DNA of 64,000 bases from Lentibacillus sp. Marseille-P4043. Lineage in GTDB: Bacteria > Bacillota > Bacilli > Bacillales > Amphibacillaceae. This document shows positions 1 to 8,576 of this stretch, in pieces. The position numbers and the translations under genes were made by a program. Under the pieces are notes generated by a model. It was given only the letters and a program-made list of their open reading frames with translations. It had not been told where the DNA came from and ran no database searches. How positions within the stretch are numbered: position 1 is the stretch's first letter; each line of letters begins with the position of its first letter. Location of the stretch: the NCBI RefSeq assembly GCF_900258515.1, contig NZ_LT984884.1:3532499-3596498 (forward strand), written 5' to 3'.

Positions 1-363
1 ACCCTTGGCCGCCTTTTTGATTGCTTTTGTAATCTCCTCGGCTGACGAAGTTTTTAAAATATAACTGAATGCGCCTGCTTCAATCGCTGGGAAAACCTGC
101 TCATCGTCATAATAGCTTGTGAGAATAATAATCTTACAATCAGGTAATTCATCCATAATTTGTTGTGTTGCTTCAATACCCGTACCATTTTCCATGATTA
201 AATCCATTAAGACAACATCCGGCTTTTCCTCCAAGACGATCCTTGCCCCTTCATTCCCACTTGCTGCCTCACCGATCACTTCAAGCGCATCATCTGTTCG
301 TAAATAAGCGATAATTCCTTTACGGACAATTTCATGATCATCAACAACTACTACTCGAATCAT
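1..363 (-). CDS. liaR: LiaR/VraR-type response regulator, N-terminal part (cut by window edge)
   Basis: Only the receiver domain (about 121 residues) is in the window; the C-terminal LuxR/NarL-type helix-turn-helix would lie beyond base 1. The start is the ATG at 361-363, preceded by a GGAGGAAG ribosome site. The reading begins MIRVVVVDDHEIVRKG, with the acidic pair at residues 8-9, the phospho-acceptor Asp near residue 54 in VVLMDLIM, and the conserved Thr (ILTSYYDD) and Lys (YILKTSS). It lies 15 nt downstream of the sensor kinase gene on the same strand, so it is the partner regulator of the LiaFSR cell-envelope stress system. The family is activated by LiaS and controls envelope-stress genes. 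No liaIH effector genes are visible. Identity rests on receiver similarity plus operon order. Confidence 0.9.
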   Translation of the reverse strand, partial: MIRVVVVDDHEIVRKGIIAYLRTDDALEVIGEAASGNEGARIVLEEKPDVVLMDLIMENGTGIEATQQIMDELPDCKIIILTSYYDDEQVFPAIEAGAFSYILKTSSAEEITKAIKKAAKG

Positions 364-378
364 ACTACTTCCTCCTTC

Positions 379-1419
379 TTAACAAGGAATACGGATATCA
401 ATATAAGTACCTTCTCCCTCGTTTGACCGTACAACAAACGTACCACCTAATTCCTCAGCACGTTCCTTCATGGTTTTTAATCCGTATGACGTCTTTCGAT
501 CCGTATCCTGCTCAATAGTAAAACCAGTGCCATTGTCACCGATATGCAAAAATAATTCATTTTCCCTCTTGTTCAACTGTAAGGTAACCTCAGTCGCATT
601 CGCATGTCGCAATATGTTTGAGATTGATTCTTGAATAATTCGAAACACATGCTCTTCCGTTGTTTCGGATAATGTCAGGTCATCATCTATGAACAGACGG
701 AAATCAATGGTGCTTTTTTGCTTCAACTCGTTAATTAGTTTTTTCACACCTGTGGAAAGAGCTTCTCCTGATAAATGTACAGGACGAAGGTGTAACAATA
801 ATGCCCGCATTTCTGTTTGTGCTTTTAATGCTGCAGTCGCTACCTCCTGCATCTGTTCTTTAGCAATTTCCGGCTTTTTCTCCATTTGCCTTACCGCTGC
901 TTCTGACATCATCGTCAGCGCAAATAATTGCTGGCTAACAGCATCATGAAGGTCGCGTGCTAATCGTTGACGCTCTTCAATCACTGCAGCTTTATGTGCT
1001 GATTTTGCAAAATCTGCCTTTTCATCGGCCATTCGCTGCAAGGATTTTACTTGGTTTTGCAATTTTTCGCCTAACGCATTCAGTTCATTAGCGATTCTCG
1101 TAATTTCGTCTCCTTCATTAAAGTAGATCATTCGTGAACTATAGTTTCCGTTAGCAAATTGCGTAATCAAAACAGATAGATAATCGACACGTTCCTTTAT
1201 ATCACTGCTAGATTTAAATCCGGCATAAAAGGAAATAATAATACCTAAAAAAATGTACAATAATACATAAACAAAAATACTTGTTGCATTTAACCAAGCT
1301 GGTGCAAATAATACATATATCGACAATAATAACGATAAAAGTGTAACCGTTGTTAAAAATAAACCATATAAATGGGAGCGAATATAACTAAAGCGTATGC
1401 TGCTAAGCCGTTTAATCAT
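379..1419 (-). CDS. liaS: LiaS/VraS-type sensor histidine kinase
   Basis: A 346-residue membrane histidine kinase of the HisKA_3 (NarL-partner) class. Two hydrophobic segments lie at about residues 15-38 and 45-65 with almost no extracellular loop, typical of intramembrane-sensing kinases. A HAMP-like linker follows (about 70-125), then the dimerisation/phosphoacceptor helix with ERQRLARDLHDAVSQQ (His near residue 157), then a GHKL ATPase domain with an N-box (IIQESISNILRHA) and G-box DNGTGF near the C-terminus. The start ATG has GGGGGAG upstream. It sits between liaF (14 nt upstream) and liaR, and the set is presumably one transcript. It autophosphorylates on envelope damage and passes phosphate to LiaR; LiaF keeps it inactive in known systems. 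Confidence 0.93.
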   Translation of the reverse strand: MIKRLSSIRFSYIRSHLYGLFLTTVTLLSLLLSIYVLFAPAWLNATSIFVYVLLYIFLGIIISFYAGFKSSSDIKERVDYLSVLITQFANGNYSSRMIYFNEGDEITRIANELNALGEKLQNQVKSLQRMADEKADFAKSAHKAAVIEERQRLARDLHDAVSQQLFALTMMSEAAVRQMEKKPEIAKEQMQEVATAALKAQTEMRALLLHLRPVHLSGEALSTGVKKLINELKQKSTIDFRLFIDDDLTLSETTEEHVFRIIQESISNILRHANATEVTLQLNKRENELFLHIGDNGTGFTIEQDTDRKTSYGLKTMKERAEELGGTFVVRSNEGEGTYIDIRIPC

Positions 1420-1433
1420 GATTTCTCCCCCTT

Positions 1434-2177
1434 TTACACCACATCAACACGGATGGATCCTGCTTTTAACTTTAACTTAATATCTAACTTGCGGATTGCC
1501 GTTTCATAATTCGTTGACTCATACAAAATGCTGCGGTTCATTCCATCAGCTGTCTGGTCAAGGATGTTAATTTCCCCGGCTTTCACTGATGCGTCAACAC
1601 GAAATGCGACATGTTCCGGTAACAAAATTTGTACATCACCAGCCCAACTGTTGATGGTAATCGGAATCTCTTTTTCAGGAATAAACGCTTTGGAAAAGTC
1701 AATATAATAATCTCCCGCCGCATTCCATAAATCCATTGGTTCTACTTTCCAATTTTGTTTCTTAAATTCATAATCACCAATTGAAAATCGATGTGTCCGC
1801 TTATTATAAGTTTCTTTCTTATCATCTTTCACGTGAACATGAGGCCTATGTTTCCTTCTTGGCTTAATAATACTGTAACCAATATAAATAATTAATAATG
1901 GCCAAAGCTTTATAATGTCGGAAAATGTAAAATCAATAATTGCTAATTCACCTAAAAGTAAGAGACCGCCAAAGATAACGAATAAAGAACCAAAAATCCA
2001 GCTGCCTCCTTTATATTTGAAGTCATCGATAAACAACTTCAAGCCAAGCAGAAGTAAAATCAGCGGAATAATTAAATTCCAGTAATCGTTAATCTGAAAA
2101 TCGATGATCCCGATATTTGCTAAAACCAAAGCTGCACCAAGTATAATTAGTCCAACTGCCAATATATATCGAAACAT
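1434..2177 (-). CDS. liaF: LiaF-type membrane inhibitor of the LiaSR system
   Basis: A 247-residue protein with an N-terminal membrane half and a soluble C-terminal half. Hydrophobic segments lie at about residues 4-20, 33-49, 61-80 and 86-102. A basic linker (KPRRKHRPHVHVKD) follows, then a beta-rich domain with WAGDVQILLPE and KAGEINILD motifs typical of the LiaF/DUF2154-type C-terminal domain. In B. subtilis LiaF is the negative regulator that holds the LiaS kinase inactive until the cell wall is disturbed. It is first in the liaF-liaS-liaR order, with GGAGGGG ahead of its ATG. The 140-nt upstream gap should hold the operon promoter, but I could not pick one with confidence. Confidence 0.9.
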   Translation of the reverse strand: MFRYILAVGLIILGAALVLANIGIIDFQINDYWNLIIPLILLLLGLKLFIDDFKYKGGSWIFGSLFVIFGGLLLLGELAIIDFTFSDIIKLWPLLIIYIGYSIIKPRRKHRPHVHVKDDKKETYNKRTHRFSIGDYEFKKQNWKVEPMDLWNAAGDYYIDFSKAFIPEKEIPITINSWAGDVQILLPEHVAFRVDASVKAGEINILDQTADGMNRSILYESTNYETAIRKLDIKLKLKAGSIRVDVV

Positions 2178-2316
2178 AACACCCCTCCTTTATTGATCTT
2201 TTCGTAACCAATGTTGTTATCTAACCCTAAGCCGGAATATCTTTATCCTATCACATCATATAAAAATGAATAACGATCTATAGTTTAATTTCATCTCCGT
2301 CTCAAGTCGGAGTTAT

Positions 2317-2952
2317 TCAAGAACGGAGCCTTAGTACATATTCATAAACCTTAATCCATAAAAATAAGAAAATAAAACCAAATACAAATCCTGCTAATAC
2401 ATCAGTCAAATAATGTACGCGGATCATGTAGCGACTAATTCCAATTGCGAAAATAAGAATAGTTCCACTAATTTGCATGATGAGAACGGTTTTTGCTGTC
2501 TTCAGTTTGTGCGTCATAAAATAAATCAACAACCCATAACACACCATCGAAATCATCGCGTGTCCGGATGGAAAACTATATCCTTCAGCATCAGCCGCTG
2601 CAAAAATACGTGGACGTTCTCTTGCAACACTTACTTTTATGCCAATATTTATAACGTAGCTAAGCAGAATACCGCCAACAAACATGAAACAGACAAACCA
2701 ATTACGATAAATCCACCATAATAGGGCACCTGCAAATATGGTGAACGGCATCAGAAAACTGCTTGATCCTAGTTCTGTCAGCCAACGAAATAAAAAATAT
2801 AAATTCGTTTCATCTAATGCTTCCACAAAATCCCTTGTCCATTGATCAACAAATGGGACTACACCATTTTTAATTTTCACTACCCATAGTAATGATGTGA
2901 ATAACAAGAGCATGAATAGAAGAAGATAGAAATAGCGTCTTTTATAGGACAT
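2317..2952 (-). CDS. PAP2-family membrane phosphatase
   Basis: About 211 residues, an integral-membrane type 2 phosphatidic-acid phosphatase-like enzyme. All three signature blocks are visible: KVSVARERP (KX6RP), FPSGHA (PSGH), and SRYMIRVHYLTDVLAG (SRX5HX3D), interleaved with about six hydrophobic segments. Such enzymes dephosphorylate lipid phosphates or undecaprenyl pyrophosphate at the outer membrane face; the substrate cannot be told from sequence. I place the start at the ATG at 2950-2952, because AGGAGGT lies immediately upstream and inside the longer 220-residue reading, which has no ribosome site of its own. The gene stands alone between liaF and the divergent ferritin-like gene. The envelope-stress neighbour makes an undecaprenyl-phosphate recycling role plausible, but this is inference. 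Confidence 0.88.
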   Translation of the reverse strand: MSYKRRYFYLLLFMLLLFTSLLWVVKIKNGVVPFVDQWTRDFVEALDETNLYFLFRWLTELGSSSFLMPFTIFAGALLWWIYRNWFVCFMFVGGILLSYVINIGIKVSVARERPRIFAAADAEGYSFPSGHAMISMVCYGLLIYFMTHKLKTAKTVLIMQISGTILIFAIGISRYMIRVHYLTDVLAGFVFGFIFLFLWIKVYEYVLRLRS

Positions 2953-3062
2953 AACCCGAAACCTCCTAATTCCCATCATACTTTAAAATAGATGTTTAGA
3001 CTATGTCATTTCGGGAATCCACATTATATAAATAAAATACTTACGTAAGGTTGGGATAAATA

Positions 3063-3497
3063 ATGAATGAGGATTTAAAACAACTGATTGACGGATTAAA
3101 TGTAGACTTATCACATGAATATGGTGCAGCAATACAATACACGTATAGTGCATCAGTCGTATCAGGATTATACCGGTCTGCTCTAAAACCATTCTTTGAA
3201 AGTGAAATCAACGATGAAATGGGACATGCTGCATACTTGTCGGAAAAAATCAGTGCACTGGGCGGAACACCAACAACAAAATCTGCTGAAGTTGAACAGC
3301 CAACTGAAGTGAAGGCCTTGCTAGAAGCAACATTAAAAGCAGAGAGTGCCACAATTGATCGCTATGAACAGCGTAAACAACAAGCTGCTGATCTAGGTTA
3401 TACGGAACTTGTAGTGAAACTTGAGGATCTAATAGCTGATGAAACACATCATAAAGAAGAAGTGGAACGCTTACTTGCTGATCCAAGATTTTCTTAA
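3063..3497 (+). CDS. Ferritin-like (bacterioferritin-type) di-iron protein
   Basis: A 144-residue all-helical protein with the metal-ligand spacing of the ferritin/bacterioferritin superfamily. The first helix carries HEYGAAIQYTY, the second EINDEMGHAAYLSEKI (E-x2-H), and the last ADETHHKEEVERLL (E-x2-H). No signal peptide is present, so it is cytosolic. Likely roles are iron storage or ferroxidase-type detoxification; it is shorter than classical ferritin (about 165 residues). The ribosome site is weak (TAAGGT about 10 nt upstream). It is monocistronic, with a terminator at 3518-3550 and a divergent phosphatase gene. Confidence 0.8.
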   Translation: MNEDLKQLIDGLNVDLSHEYGAAIQYTYSASVVSGLYRSALKPFFESEINDEMGHAAYLSEKISALGGTPTTKSAEVEQPTEVKALLEATLKAESATIDRYEQRKQQAADLGYTELVVKLEDLIADETHHKEEVERLLADPRFS

Positions 3498-3517
3498 GAC
3501 ATACTTTTCCCCTTTTA

Positions 3518-3550
3518 TGGATAGCTGTTATTACAAGGCTATCCTTTTTC
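3518..3550 (+). terminator. Rho-independent terminator after the ferritin-like gene
   Basis: A 7-bp stem GGATAGC/GCTATCC is followed by a T-rich run, 21 nt past the stop codon. Confidence 0.8.
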
Positions 3551-3611
3551 CTTTGCTTTTTCGCTTCAAAAAAGTGCTATAATATTAGCAAGTCTAAATA
3601 TTGGGGGAATT

Positions 3612-4790
3612 ATGGTCATGTTAGAAAAAATACATAAAGCAATTGACGATCTTTACCCGGAAATGGTAGAGACACGAAGATATTTGCATCAACATCCTGA
3701 GTTATCCTTCCAAGAAACAAAAACTGCAACATTCATAGCAAATTTTTATAAAGAATTAGGGATTCCTTACCAAGCTAACGTTGGCGGCAATGGTGTTATT
3801 GCTACATTAAAAGGTGGCAAACCCGGTAAAACAATTGCATTAAGAGCTGATTTCGATGCACTACCGATTCAAGAAGAAAATGATGTACCCTATAAATCAA
3901 CTGTTGATGGTGTAATGCATGCATGTGGACATGATGGCCATACAGCTACATTATTAGCACTTGCTAAGGCTGTTCTACCTTTTCAACAAGACATTCCTGG
4001 TACAATTATCTTTTTACACCAGTTTGCTGAGGAATATGCACCAGGTGGGGCAAAACCAATGATAGAAGCAGGAGCACTAAACGGTGTTGACGCCGTTTTC
4101 GGTACACACTTATGGGCAACGACACCACTTGGCGTTCTGCAAACATCTAAAAGTACCTTTATGGCTGGTGCCGATCGCTTTGAAATAACGATCCAAGGAA
4201 AAGGCGGACACGGTGGTTATCCACACGAAACAAATGATGCGATCGTAATTGGCACACAACTTATTTCGCAGCTCCAACAAATCGTTTCAAGACGAATAGA
4301 TCCTTTGGGAACTGCTGTCGTCACAGTTGGTATATTTGAAGCAGGTAGTGCCTTTAATATCATCGCTGATAAGGCAAGGTTGGTCGGCACAGTTCGCCAC
4401 ATTGATGCGGTTATTCAGGAACAAATTATTACGGAAATAGAAAAGATTACCAAAGGAGTTTGTGTAGCACATGATGCTTCTTTTACACTAAATTATGAAA
4501 AAGGTTACCCACCATTAGTGAATCACGAAAAAGAAGCGGGATTCGTTATTGAAGCAAGCAAACAAATTAGTGAAATTAACCAAAGTGAATATGTGTTACC
4601 CGTTATGGGTGGCGAAGATTTCGCGTATTATATGCAGGAACGACCCGGTGCTTATTTCTTTACCGGAGCTAAAAAAGAAAGCAACCCATATCCACATCAT
4701 CATCCAAAGTTTGATATTGATGAACGGGCATTACCAATTGCAGCGAAGACATTAATCGAAGTATATTTTAACTACCAGCGACAAAGTTAG
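3612..4790 (+). CDS. yhaA: M20-family amidohydrolase / N-acyl amino acid carboxypeptidase (YhaA)
   Basis: A 392-residue cytosolic zinc metallopeptidase of the M20D family (hippurate hydrolase / N-acyl-L-amino-acid amidohydrolase type). The metal-binding block MHACGHDGHTA is at about residues 100-110, the FLHQFAEEYAPGGA block carrying the catalytic Glu at about 136-149, and MGGEDFAYY near residue 335; the dimerisation domain lies between. These enzymes release free amino acids from N-acylated forms. Two ATGs (3612 and 3618) share the same GGGGG ribosome site; the second has better spacing. Its position next to ecsB matches yhaA of B. subtilis, except that ecsC is absent from between them. Confidence 0.9.
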   Translation: MVMLEKIHKAIDDLYPEMVETRRYLHQHPELSFQETKTATFIANFYKELGIPYQANVGGNGVIATLKGGKPGKTIALRADFDALPIQEENDVPYKSTVDGVMHACGHDGHTATLLALAKAVLPFQQDIPGTIIFLHQFAEEYAPGGAKPMIEAGALNGVDAVFGTHLWATTPLGVLQTSKSTFMAGADRFEITIQGKGGHGGYPHETNDAIVIGTQLISQLQQIVSRRIDPLGTAVVTVGIFEAGSAFNIIADKARLVGTVRHIDAVIQEQIITEIEKITKGVCVAHDASFTLNYEKGYPPLVNHEKEAGFVIEASKQISEINQSEYVLPVMGGEDFAYYMQERPGAYFFTGAKKESNPYPHHHPKFDIDERALPIAAKTLIEVYFNYQRQS

Positions 4791-4793
4791 ACT

Positions 4794-4840
4794 AAAAAGA
4801 GGTTATCACAGGTGAAAATACCTAAGATAACCTCTTTTTT
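4794..4840. terminator. Bidirectional terminator between yhaA and ecsB
   Basis: Complementary arms AAGAGGTTATC and GATAACCTCTT, with A-rich sequence on the left and T6 on the right, serve the two convergent genes. Confidence 0.85.
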
Positions 4841-4885
4841 ACATTAATACAAGCTGCGGATAGCAACTAACATCGCGAAAACAGC

Positions 4886-6097
4886 CTACGTTAATTTCTG
4901 TTTTACATATCCGTTAATAAACAGGTAATTAAACAATAATCCCCCTACTAATGTGATTCCAAATCCTTGATAATCGGCAAAGAATAAGAAAATACCAGCA
5001 TAGATAAATGTCTGAATAAATGTTAGCTGAAACAGCCATTTTAGAACAGCTTGTTGCCTGTACTGCTTAGAAACCGGATAAAGATCAAGCCAAATATTCG
5101 TCCGATGATGCTGATACAATGTCATCATCTGAAAACTACTCATATATAAAAATAATAACGCAAAAATGATTTTCATCCAGTCATTTGGCACGAAATAAAT
5201 GATAAGTCCACCAATTACAATTAAACGCAGATACATTCCTAAATAATCACCACTACGGATGAACGTGATGCGATACAAATAATCAAAGGTGGATTTTTGC
5301 TGAAAAGGAACTCGATCAACAAGCGACACAAGCCAATGCCTTTTCTTCACCCGATTTTTCAAGTGTGGAACATCTATAAACATGTTGGCAATCCGGTAAA
5401 AAAACTGCATCCGATTACGGTCCTTTTCCACTAATAAATCCCAGACAATACCTGCTTGTTTTCGAGAAACGCGTAAGTCATACAAAAATACACAGATAAA
5501 CAGAATTGTTGCAATGGACGCAAGGATCATATCGCCGTGAAGGAAGAAATAAAATACTGCACAGTTAAGCAGCAATCGTGCCAAGGTGTCAACCTGTCTG
5601 ATCCCTGGTTCCCTAATTTTCAACATCCACCAATTTGCTAAAAGATTCCATACTTCAAAAATTAGCACCACAGCAATTGTAATTAAATAAACCTGACCAC
5701 TGCGTTCTGGATATGATGCAAAATAAAGTGGTCCAAACGCTGCTGCTGTTAGCAAAATTAAGTACAGCTGGATGACAAAGCTATAAATTAATGCATTGCG
5801 AAAATAAGCACCCATCTTATGTTCCGCCGCAATTAAGAAAACTAAATCCGGCTCTTGCAGCAATGTTCGAACTGGACTGTAACTTACCAATAGGCCAAGT
5901 ACAATGCCGATTATCCATGCTGTCGGAAAATTTGCTGGTAAATCGGCTAACCACTGTTGGTAATAATAAGCAAGTGCAGATATAAAAAACAGCATAGCAA
6001 CCGCTAAATGTTCATTAAATATATATTTTAAGTAACGGCTTGTCTCTTTTAAATGCGCTGAGAACAGTTTTTTAAAAAATGCATGGGAATCAAACAT
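4886..6097 (-). CDS. ecsB: EcsB, membrane subunit of the Ecs ABC transporter
   Basis: A 403-residue polytopic membrane protein with about nine or ten hydrophobic segments. They cluster in residues 30-145, 170-205, and after 285 up to the C-terminus, around a basic cytoplasmic loop (about 215-270). The length and neighbour match B. subtilis EcsB. The Ecs transporter is known to affect intramembrane proteolysis (RasP/YluC), protein secretion, competence and sporulation; its substrate is uncertain. The ATG overlaps the 3' end of ecsA by 8 nt, so translation is coupled. No ecsC follows, so the operon is reduced to ecsAB here. Confidence 0.92.
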   Translation of the reverse strand: MFDSHAFFKKLFSAHLKETSRYLKYIFNEHLAVAMLFFISALAYYYQQWLADLPANFPTAWIIGIVLGLLVSYSPVRTLLQEPDLVFLIAAEHKMGAYFRNALIYSFVIQLYLILLTAAAFGPLYFASYPERSGQVYLITIAVVLIFEVWNLLANWWMLKIREPGIRQVDTLARLLLNCAVFYFFLHGDMILASIATILFICVFLYDLRVSRKQAGIVWDLLVEKDRNRMQFFYRIANMFIDVPHLKNRVKKRHWLVSLVDRVPFQQKSTFDYLYRITFIRSGDYLGMYLRLIVIGGLIIYFVPNDWMKIIFALLFLYMSSFQMMTLYQHHRTNIWLDLYPVSKQYRQQAVLKWLFQLTFIQTFIYAGIFLFFADYQGFGITLVGGLLFNYLFINGYVKQKLT

Positions 6098-6833
6098 GGC
6101 TTTCTTCCTTTGTCAATTGAACATATAAATCATCCAATGTAGCATCAGGCATTTGAAAATCAGTTCGCAATTCAGCAAGTGTCCCAATTGCCCGAATTTT
6201 GCCATCATGTAAAATAACAAATCGATCACAATAGCGCTCCGCTGTTGCTAAAATATGGGTTGACATTAAGACACCTGAACCATTTGCCTTCATTTCATCC
6301 ATTAATTGGAGATATGACTGAATGCCTAGTGGGTCTAAGCCAACAAAAGGTTCATCAACAATGTATAGTGGCGGTTCAATTAAAAATGCGCACATAATCA
6401 TTACTTTTTGCCGCATGCCTTTGGAAAAATGAACCGGAAACCATTTTAATTTTTTCTCCATACGAAATTCCTTTAAGAGGGGTTGCAATCTCTTTTCAAA
6501 CAAATCTTCCGGAATATCATAGGCCATTGCTGTTAAGCGAAGATGTTCGTACAATGTTAATTCATCGTATAATATCGGCATTTCAGGTATGTATGCCATT
6601 TGATTCCGATAAACTTCCGGATTTTCTTCAAATGTTTTTCCATTGACCGAAACCATCCCTTTTTTAGCCTGCATCAAGCCGATAATATGTTTAATTGTTG
6701 TACTCTTTCCGGCACCATTTAACCCGATTAATCCAACGATCTCATTGGGAAAAACATCAAATGAAATGCCATGCAGTACATTTTTATGTGTATAGCCACC
6801 ATGAAGGTTATCAATATGCAGCAAAGGTTTCAC
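6090..6833 (-). CDS. ecsA: EcsA, ATP-binding subunit of the Ecs ABC transporter
   Basis: A 247-residue ABC ATPase: Walker A GLNGAGKST at about residues 37-45, Q-loop at AYIPE, signature FSKGMRQKV (a variant of LSGGQ), Walker B LYIVDEPFVGLD, and an H-loop His in STHILATAERYC. I choose the GTG at 6831-6833 as the start because AGGAGGAA lies 6-7 nt ahead of it. An upstream ATG would add 11 residues encoded over the ribosome site itself. It pairs with EcsB, whose gene overlaps its 3' end. Its neighbourhood with hit matches B. subtilis. Confidence 0.93.
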   Translation of the reverse strand: MKPLLHIDNLHGGYTHKNVLHGISFDVFPNEIVGLIGLNGAGKSTTIKHIIGLMQAKKGMVSVNGKTFEENPEVYRNQMAYIPEMPILYDELTLYEHLRLTAMAYDIPEDLFEKRLQPLLKEFRMEKKLKWFPVHFSKGMRQKVMIMCAFLIEPPLYIVDEPFVGLDPLGIQSYLQLMDEMKANGSGVLMSTHILATAERYCDRFVILHDGKIRAIGTLAELRTDFQMPDATLDDLYVQLTKEESHV

Positions 6834-7018
6834 GAAACTTCCTCCTATATCAGTAAGCGCAAGCATGGCAAATCCCGCCCGCGCCAGACGTCAATCGCCT
6901 ATCTAAAATTTTACCATTTATCATTGCTAAAGCCAAAACAAACTGTGCAAGGAAATTCGACAAAAAAAGAATTTAAATAGATGTGTATAAAAAAGTTAAT
7001 ACCGGCACAAACTAGTTA

Positions 7019-7297
7019 TTGAAGAACGGGGATGGTTCACTACAAAAAATTTTCGTGTGAAAACAAATGAGGTGTTGGTGATGGGAACACTAATATGAAT
7101 TTGTATATTAACACAAAAATGAGGTGTTGGTGAAAGATATTCTAATGAAATAAAACCCTTCTGCCAGAATTCATCCCAAGGACTTCCTTGAGATGCTGAC
7201 AAAAAGGTTTTTGTAATCAAGTTATAAGCCAAGCGGCCGATTAACAACATTACTAAAGTCCCCAACGTTAGATCATATCGATATCCTCGTTCTTCAA
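7019..7297. mobile_element. 279-bp inverted-repeat-bounded relic (MITE-like)
   Basis: The segment begins with TTGAAGAACGGGGAT and ends with ATCCTCGTTCTTCAA, which match as 15-bp inverted termini with one mismatch. Inside are two direct copies of AAATGAGGTGTTGGTGA (7065-7081 and 7117-7133, period 52). It fills most of the 600-nt gap between ecsA and hit, which are close neighbours in B. subtilis. A short open frame on the minus strand (7265-6996) crosses it but lacks a ribosome site and resembles no family I know. No clear target duplication was found, so this could be a decayed insertion-sequence remnant or another repeat type. Confidence 0.45.
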
Positions 7298-7299
7298 AA

Positions 7300-7337
7300 A
7301 CAGGCTAGCCCCGCCAAGGGCTAGTCCTGTTTGTTTT
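7300..7337 (+). terminator. Strong stem-loop with T-run upstream of hit
   Basis: ACAGGCTAGCCC pairs with GGGCTAGTCCTGT (12 bp apart from one bulge) and is followed by TTGTTTTT. It directly abuts the inverted-repeat relic and no plus-strand gene precedes it closely. It may insulate hit from the relic or have belonged to a deleted gene. Confidence 0.7.
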
Positions 7338-7435
7338 TGTGGACTTTTAGAACAACCTCTTGTAAAAAGACAGAAAACTTTACATACTTGACCATTCCTA
7401 TATACAATAAGAGAAACGAAATGAAGGAGGAATTT

Positions 7436-7864
7436 ATGATGCCACATGAAGATTGTATTTTTTGTAAGATCATTAATGGAGAAATTCCCTCAGCAAAAGT
7501 GTATGAGGACGATCACGTGTATGCCTTTCTTGATATTAGTCAAGTAACAAAAGGTCACACATTAGTTATACCAAAAACACATACAAAAAACATTTATGAG
7601 ACACCACCCGAAGTTGCTAAGGAATTATTTGCCCGTATCCCGAAGATTGCCAATGCGATCAAAGAAGTATACCAGCCTATTGGGATGAACCTATTGAACA
7701 ACAATGAAGCACCAGCTGAACAATCCGTTTTCCACTTACATATTCATATCATCCCACGCTATGGAAAAGGTGATGGTTATAATTTGGGCTGGACAACACA
7801 TGAAGACGCCTATACACCAGATGACTTGCAACAAATAGCTAAGGAAATTAATGAAGGAATTTAA
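7436..7864 (+). CDS. hit: Hit, HIT-family nucleotide-binding hydrolase
   Basis: A 142-residue histidine-triad protein. CIFCKIINGEIPSAKVYED at the N-terminus and the active-site triad HLHIHIIP at about residue 98-105 are diagnostic of the HINT branch, which hydrolyses AMP-linked substrates such as adenosine phosphoramidates. The start is one of two adjacent ATGs (7436, 7439) just downstream of AAGGAGG; a longer open frame upstream lacks a ribosome site. It lies divergent to ecsA as in B. subtilis. The serC gene found next to it in B. subtilis is missing here. Confidence 0.93.
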   Translation: MMPHEDCIFCKIINGEIPSAKVYEDDHVYAFLDISQVTKGHTLVIPKTHTKNIYETPPEVAKELFARIPKIANAIKEVYQPIGMNLLNNNEAPAEQSVFHLHIHIIPRYGKGDGYNLGWTTHEDAYTPDDLQQIAKEINEGI

Positions 7865-7961
7865 TTGTATTTGAAATTGATGCTTTTTATTTAGTATGTT
7901 ATTTGATATAATTACAATAAGTTTCTGCAACTGGCGATGAGCGCACAGTTGGGAAGTGAAT

Positions 7962-8010
7962 TAGCATTAGCTGAGAAGAGGAGAGATACAAGTGAATACG
8001 AGAGTTTTAG
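7962..8010 (+). promoter_or_regulatory. Candidate TRAP-binding triplet array over the trpP start
   Basis: Triplets TAG (7962), TAG (7968), GAG (7973), GAG (7978), GAG (7983), GAG (8002) and TAG (8008) are spaced mostly by 2-3 nt. They flank and overlap the AGGAG ribosome site and the GTG start at 7992. A possible extra GAG (7939) and AAG (7954) lie upstream. TRAP recognises about 9-11 such (G/U)AG triplets with 2-3 nt spacers, and B. subtilis trpP (yhaG) is known to be translationally repressed this way. The function here is inferred. Confidence 0.6.
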
Positions 8011-8513
8011 TTATTTTATCATTACTTGTAGGAATTGGTGCAGTACTGCACGCAGTTGTACCAGCAATTTTATTCGGAATGAAGCCTGATATGTTGTTAA
8101 CAATGATGTTTTTAGGAATTATGTTATTTCCGAAGACTAAATATGTTGTCCTATTAGCAATTGTAACGGGGATATTATCTGCTTTGACAACATTAGTACC
8201 AGGTGGGCAAGTAGCTAATATGATTGATAAACCAATCACAGCACTTTTATTTTTTGGCTTGTTCTTATTCATCAGAAATAAAATGAGCGGCAATATTAGT
8301 GCCCCTATCTTAACAGCAATTGGCACCATTATTAGTGGATCTATTTTCATAAGTTCCGCACTTTACATTGTTGGATTAATGGATGGCGCGTTTACGGCAT
8401 TATTTTTAACTATTGTCTTGCCTACTGCTGTGGTAAACACGATCGTCATGATTGTGATTTATCCAGTTGTCCAACGAATCCTAAAAAGAACACATTTAAT
8501 TACTATTCCGTAA
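7992..8513 (+). CDS. trpP: TrpP, tryptophan transporter
   Basis: A 173-residue membrane protein with about five hydrophobic helices (residues 2-22, 27-45, 48-70, 75-95, 105-165). It matches the TrpP/YhaG family of predicted tryptophan uptake proteins in length, in the GMKPDMLL and PGGQVANMIDKP segments, and in position between hit and yhaH. The start is GTG with AGGAG upstream. The tryptophan-dependent repression site over the ribosome site (7962-8010) supports the assignment. Lower plausibility: a general small-molecule permease. Confidence 0.85.
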   Translation: MNTRVLVILSLLVGIGAVLHAVVPAILFGMKPDMLLTMMFLGIMLFPKTKYVVLLAIVTGILSALTTLVPGGQVANMIDKPITALLFFGLFLFIRNKMSGNISAPILTAIGTIISGSIFISSALYIVGLMDGAFTALFLTIVLPTAVVNTIVMIVIYPVVQRILKRTHLITIP

Positions 8514-8537
8514 TTTATACGAGACTAAATTTTAATA

Positions 8538-8572
8538 ATCCTCTGGCACATGCCTGTCAGAGGGTTTTTTAC
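8538..8572 (+). terminator. Terminator after trpP
   Basis: CCTCTG/CAGAGG stem with an extended TGcCA/TGtCA top and a T6 run. Confidence 0.85.
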
Positions 8573-8576
8573 GAAC

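Noticed and set aside
6996..7265. 89-residue minus-strand gene between ecsA and hit
   Set aside because: No ribosome site; it runs across the inverted-repeat relic and its direct repeats, and matches no family I recognise.
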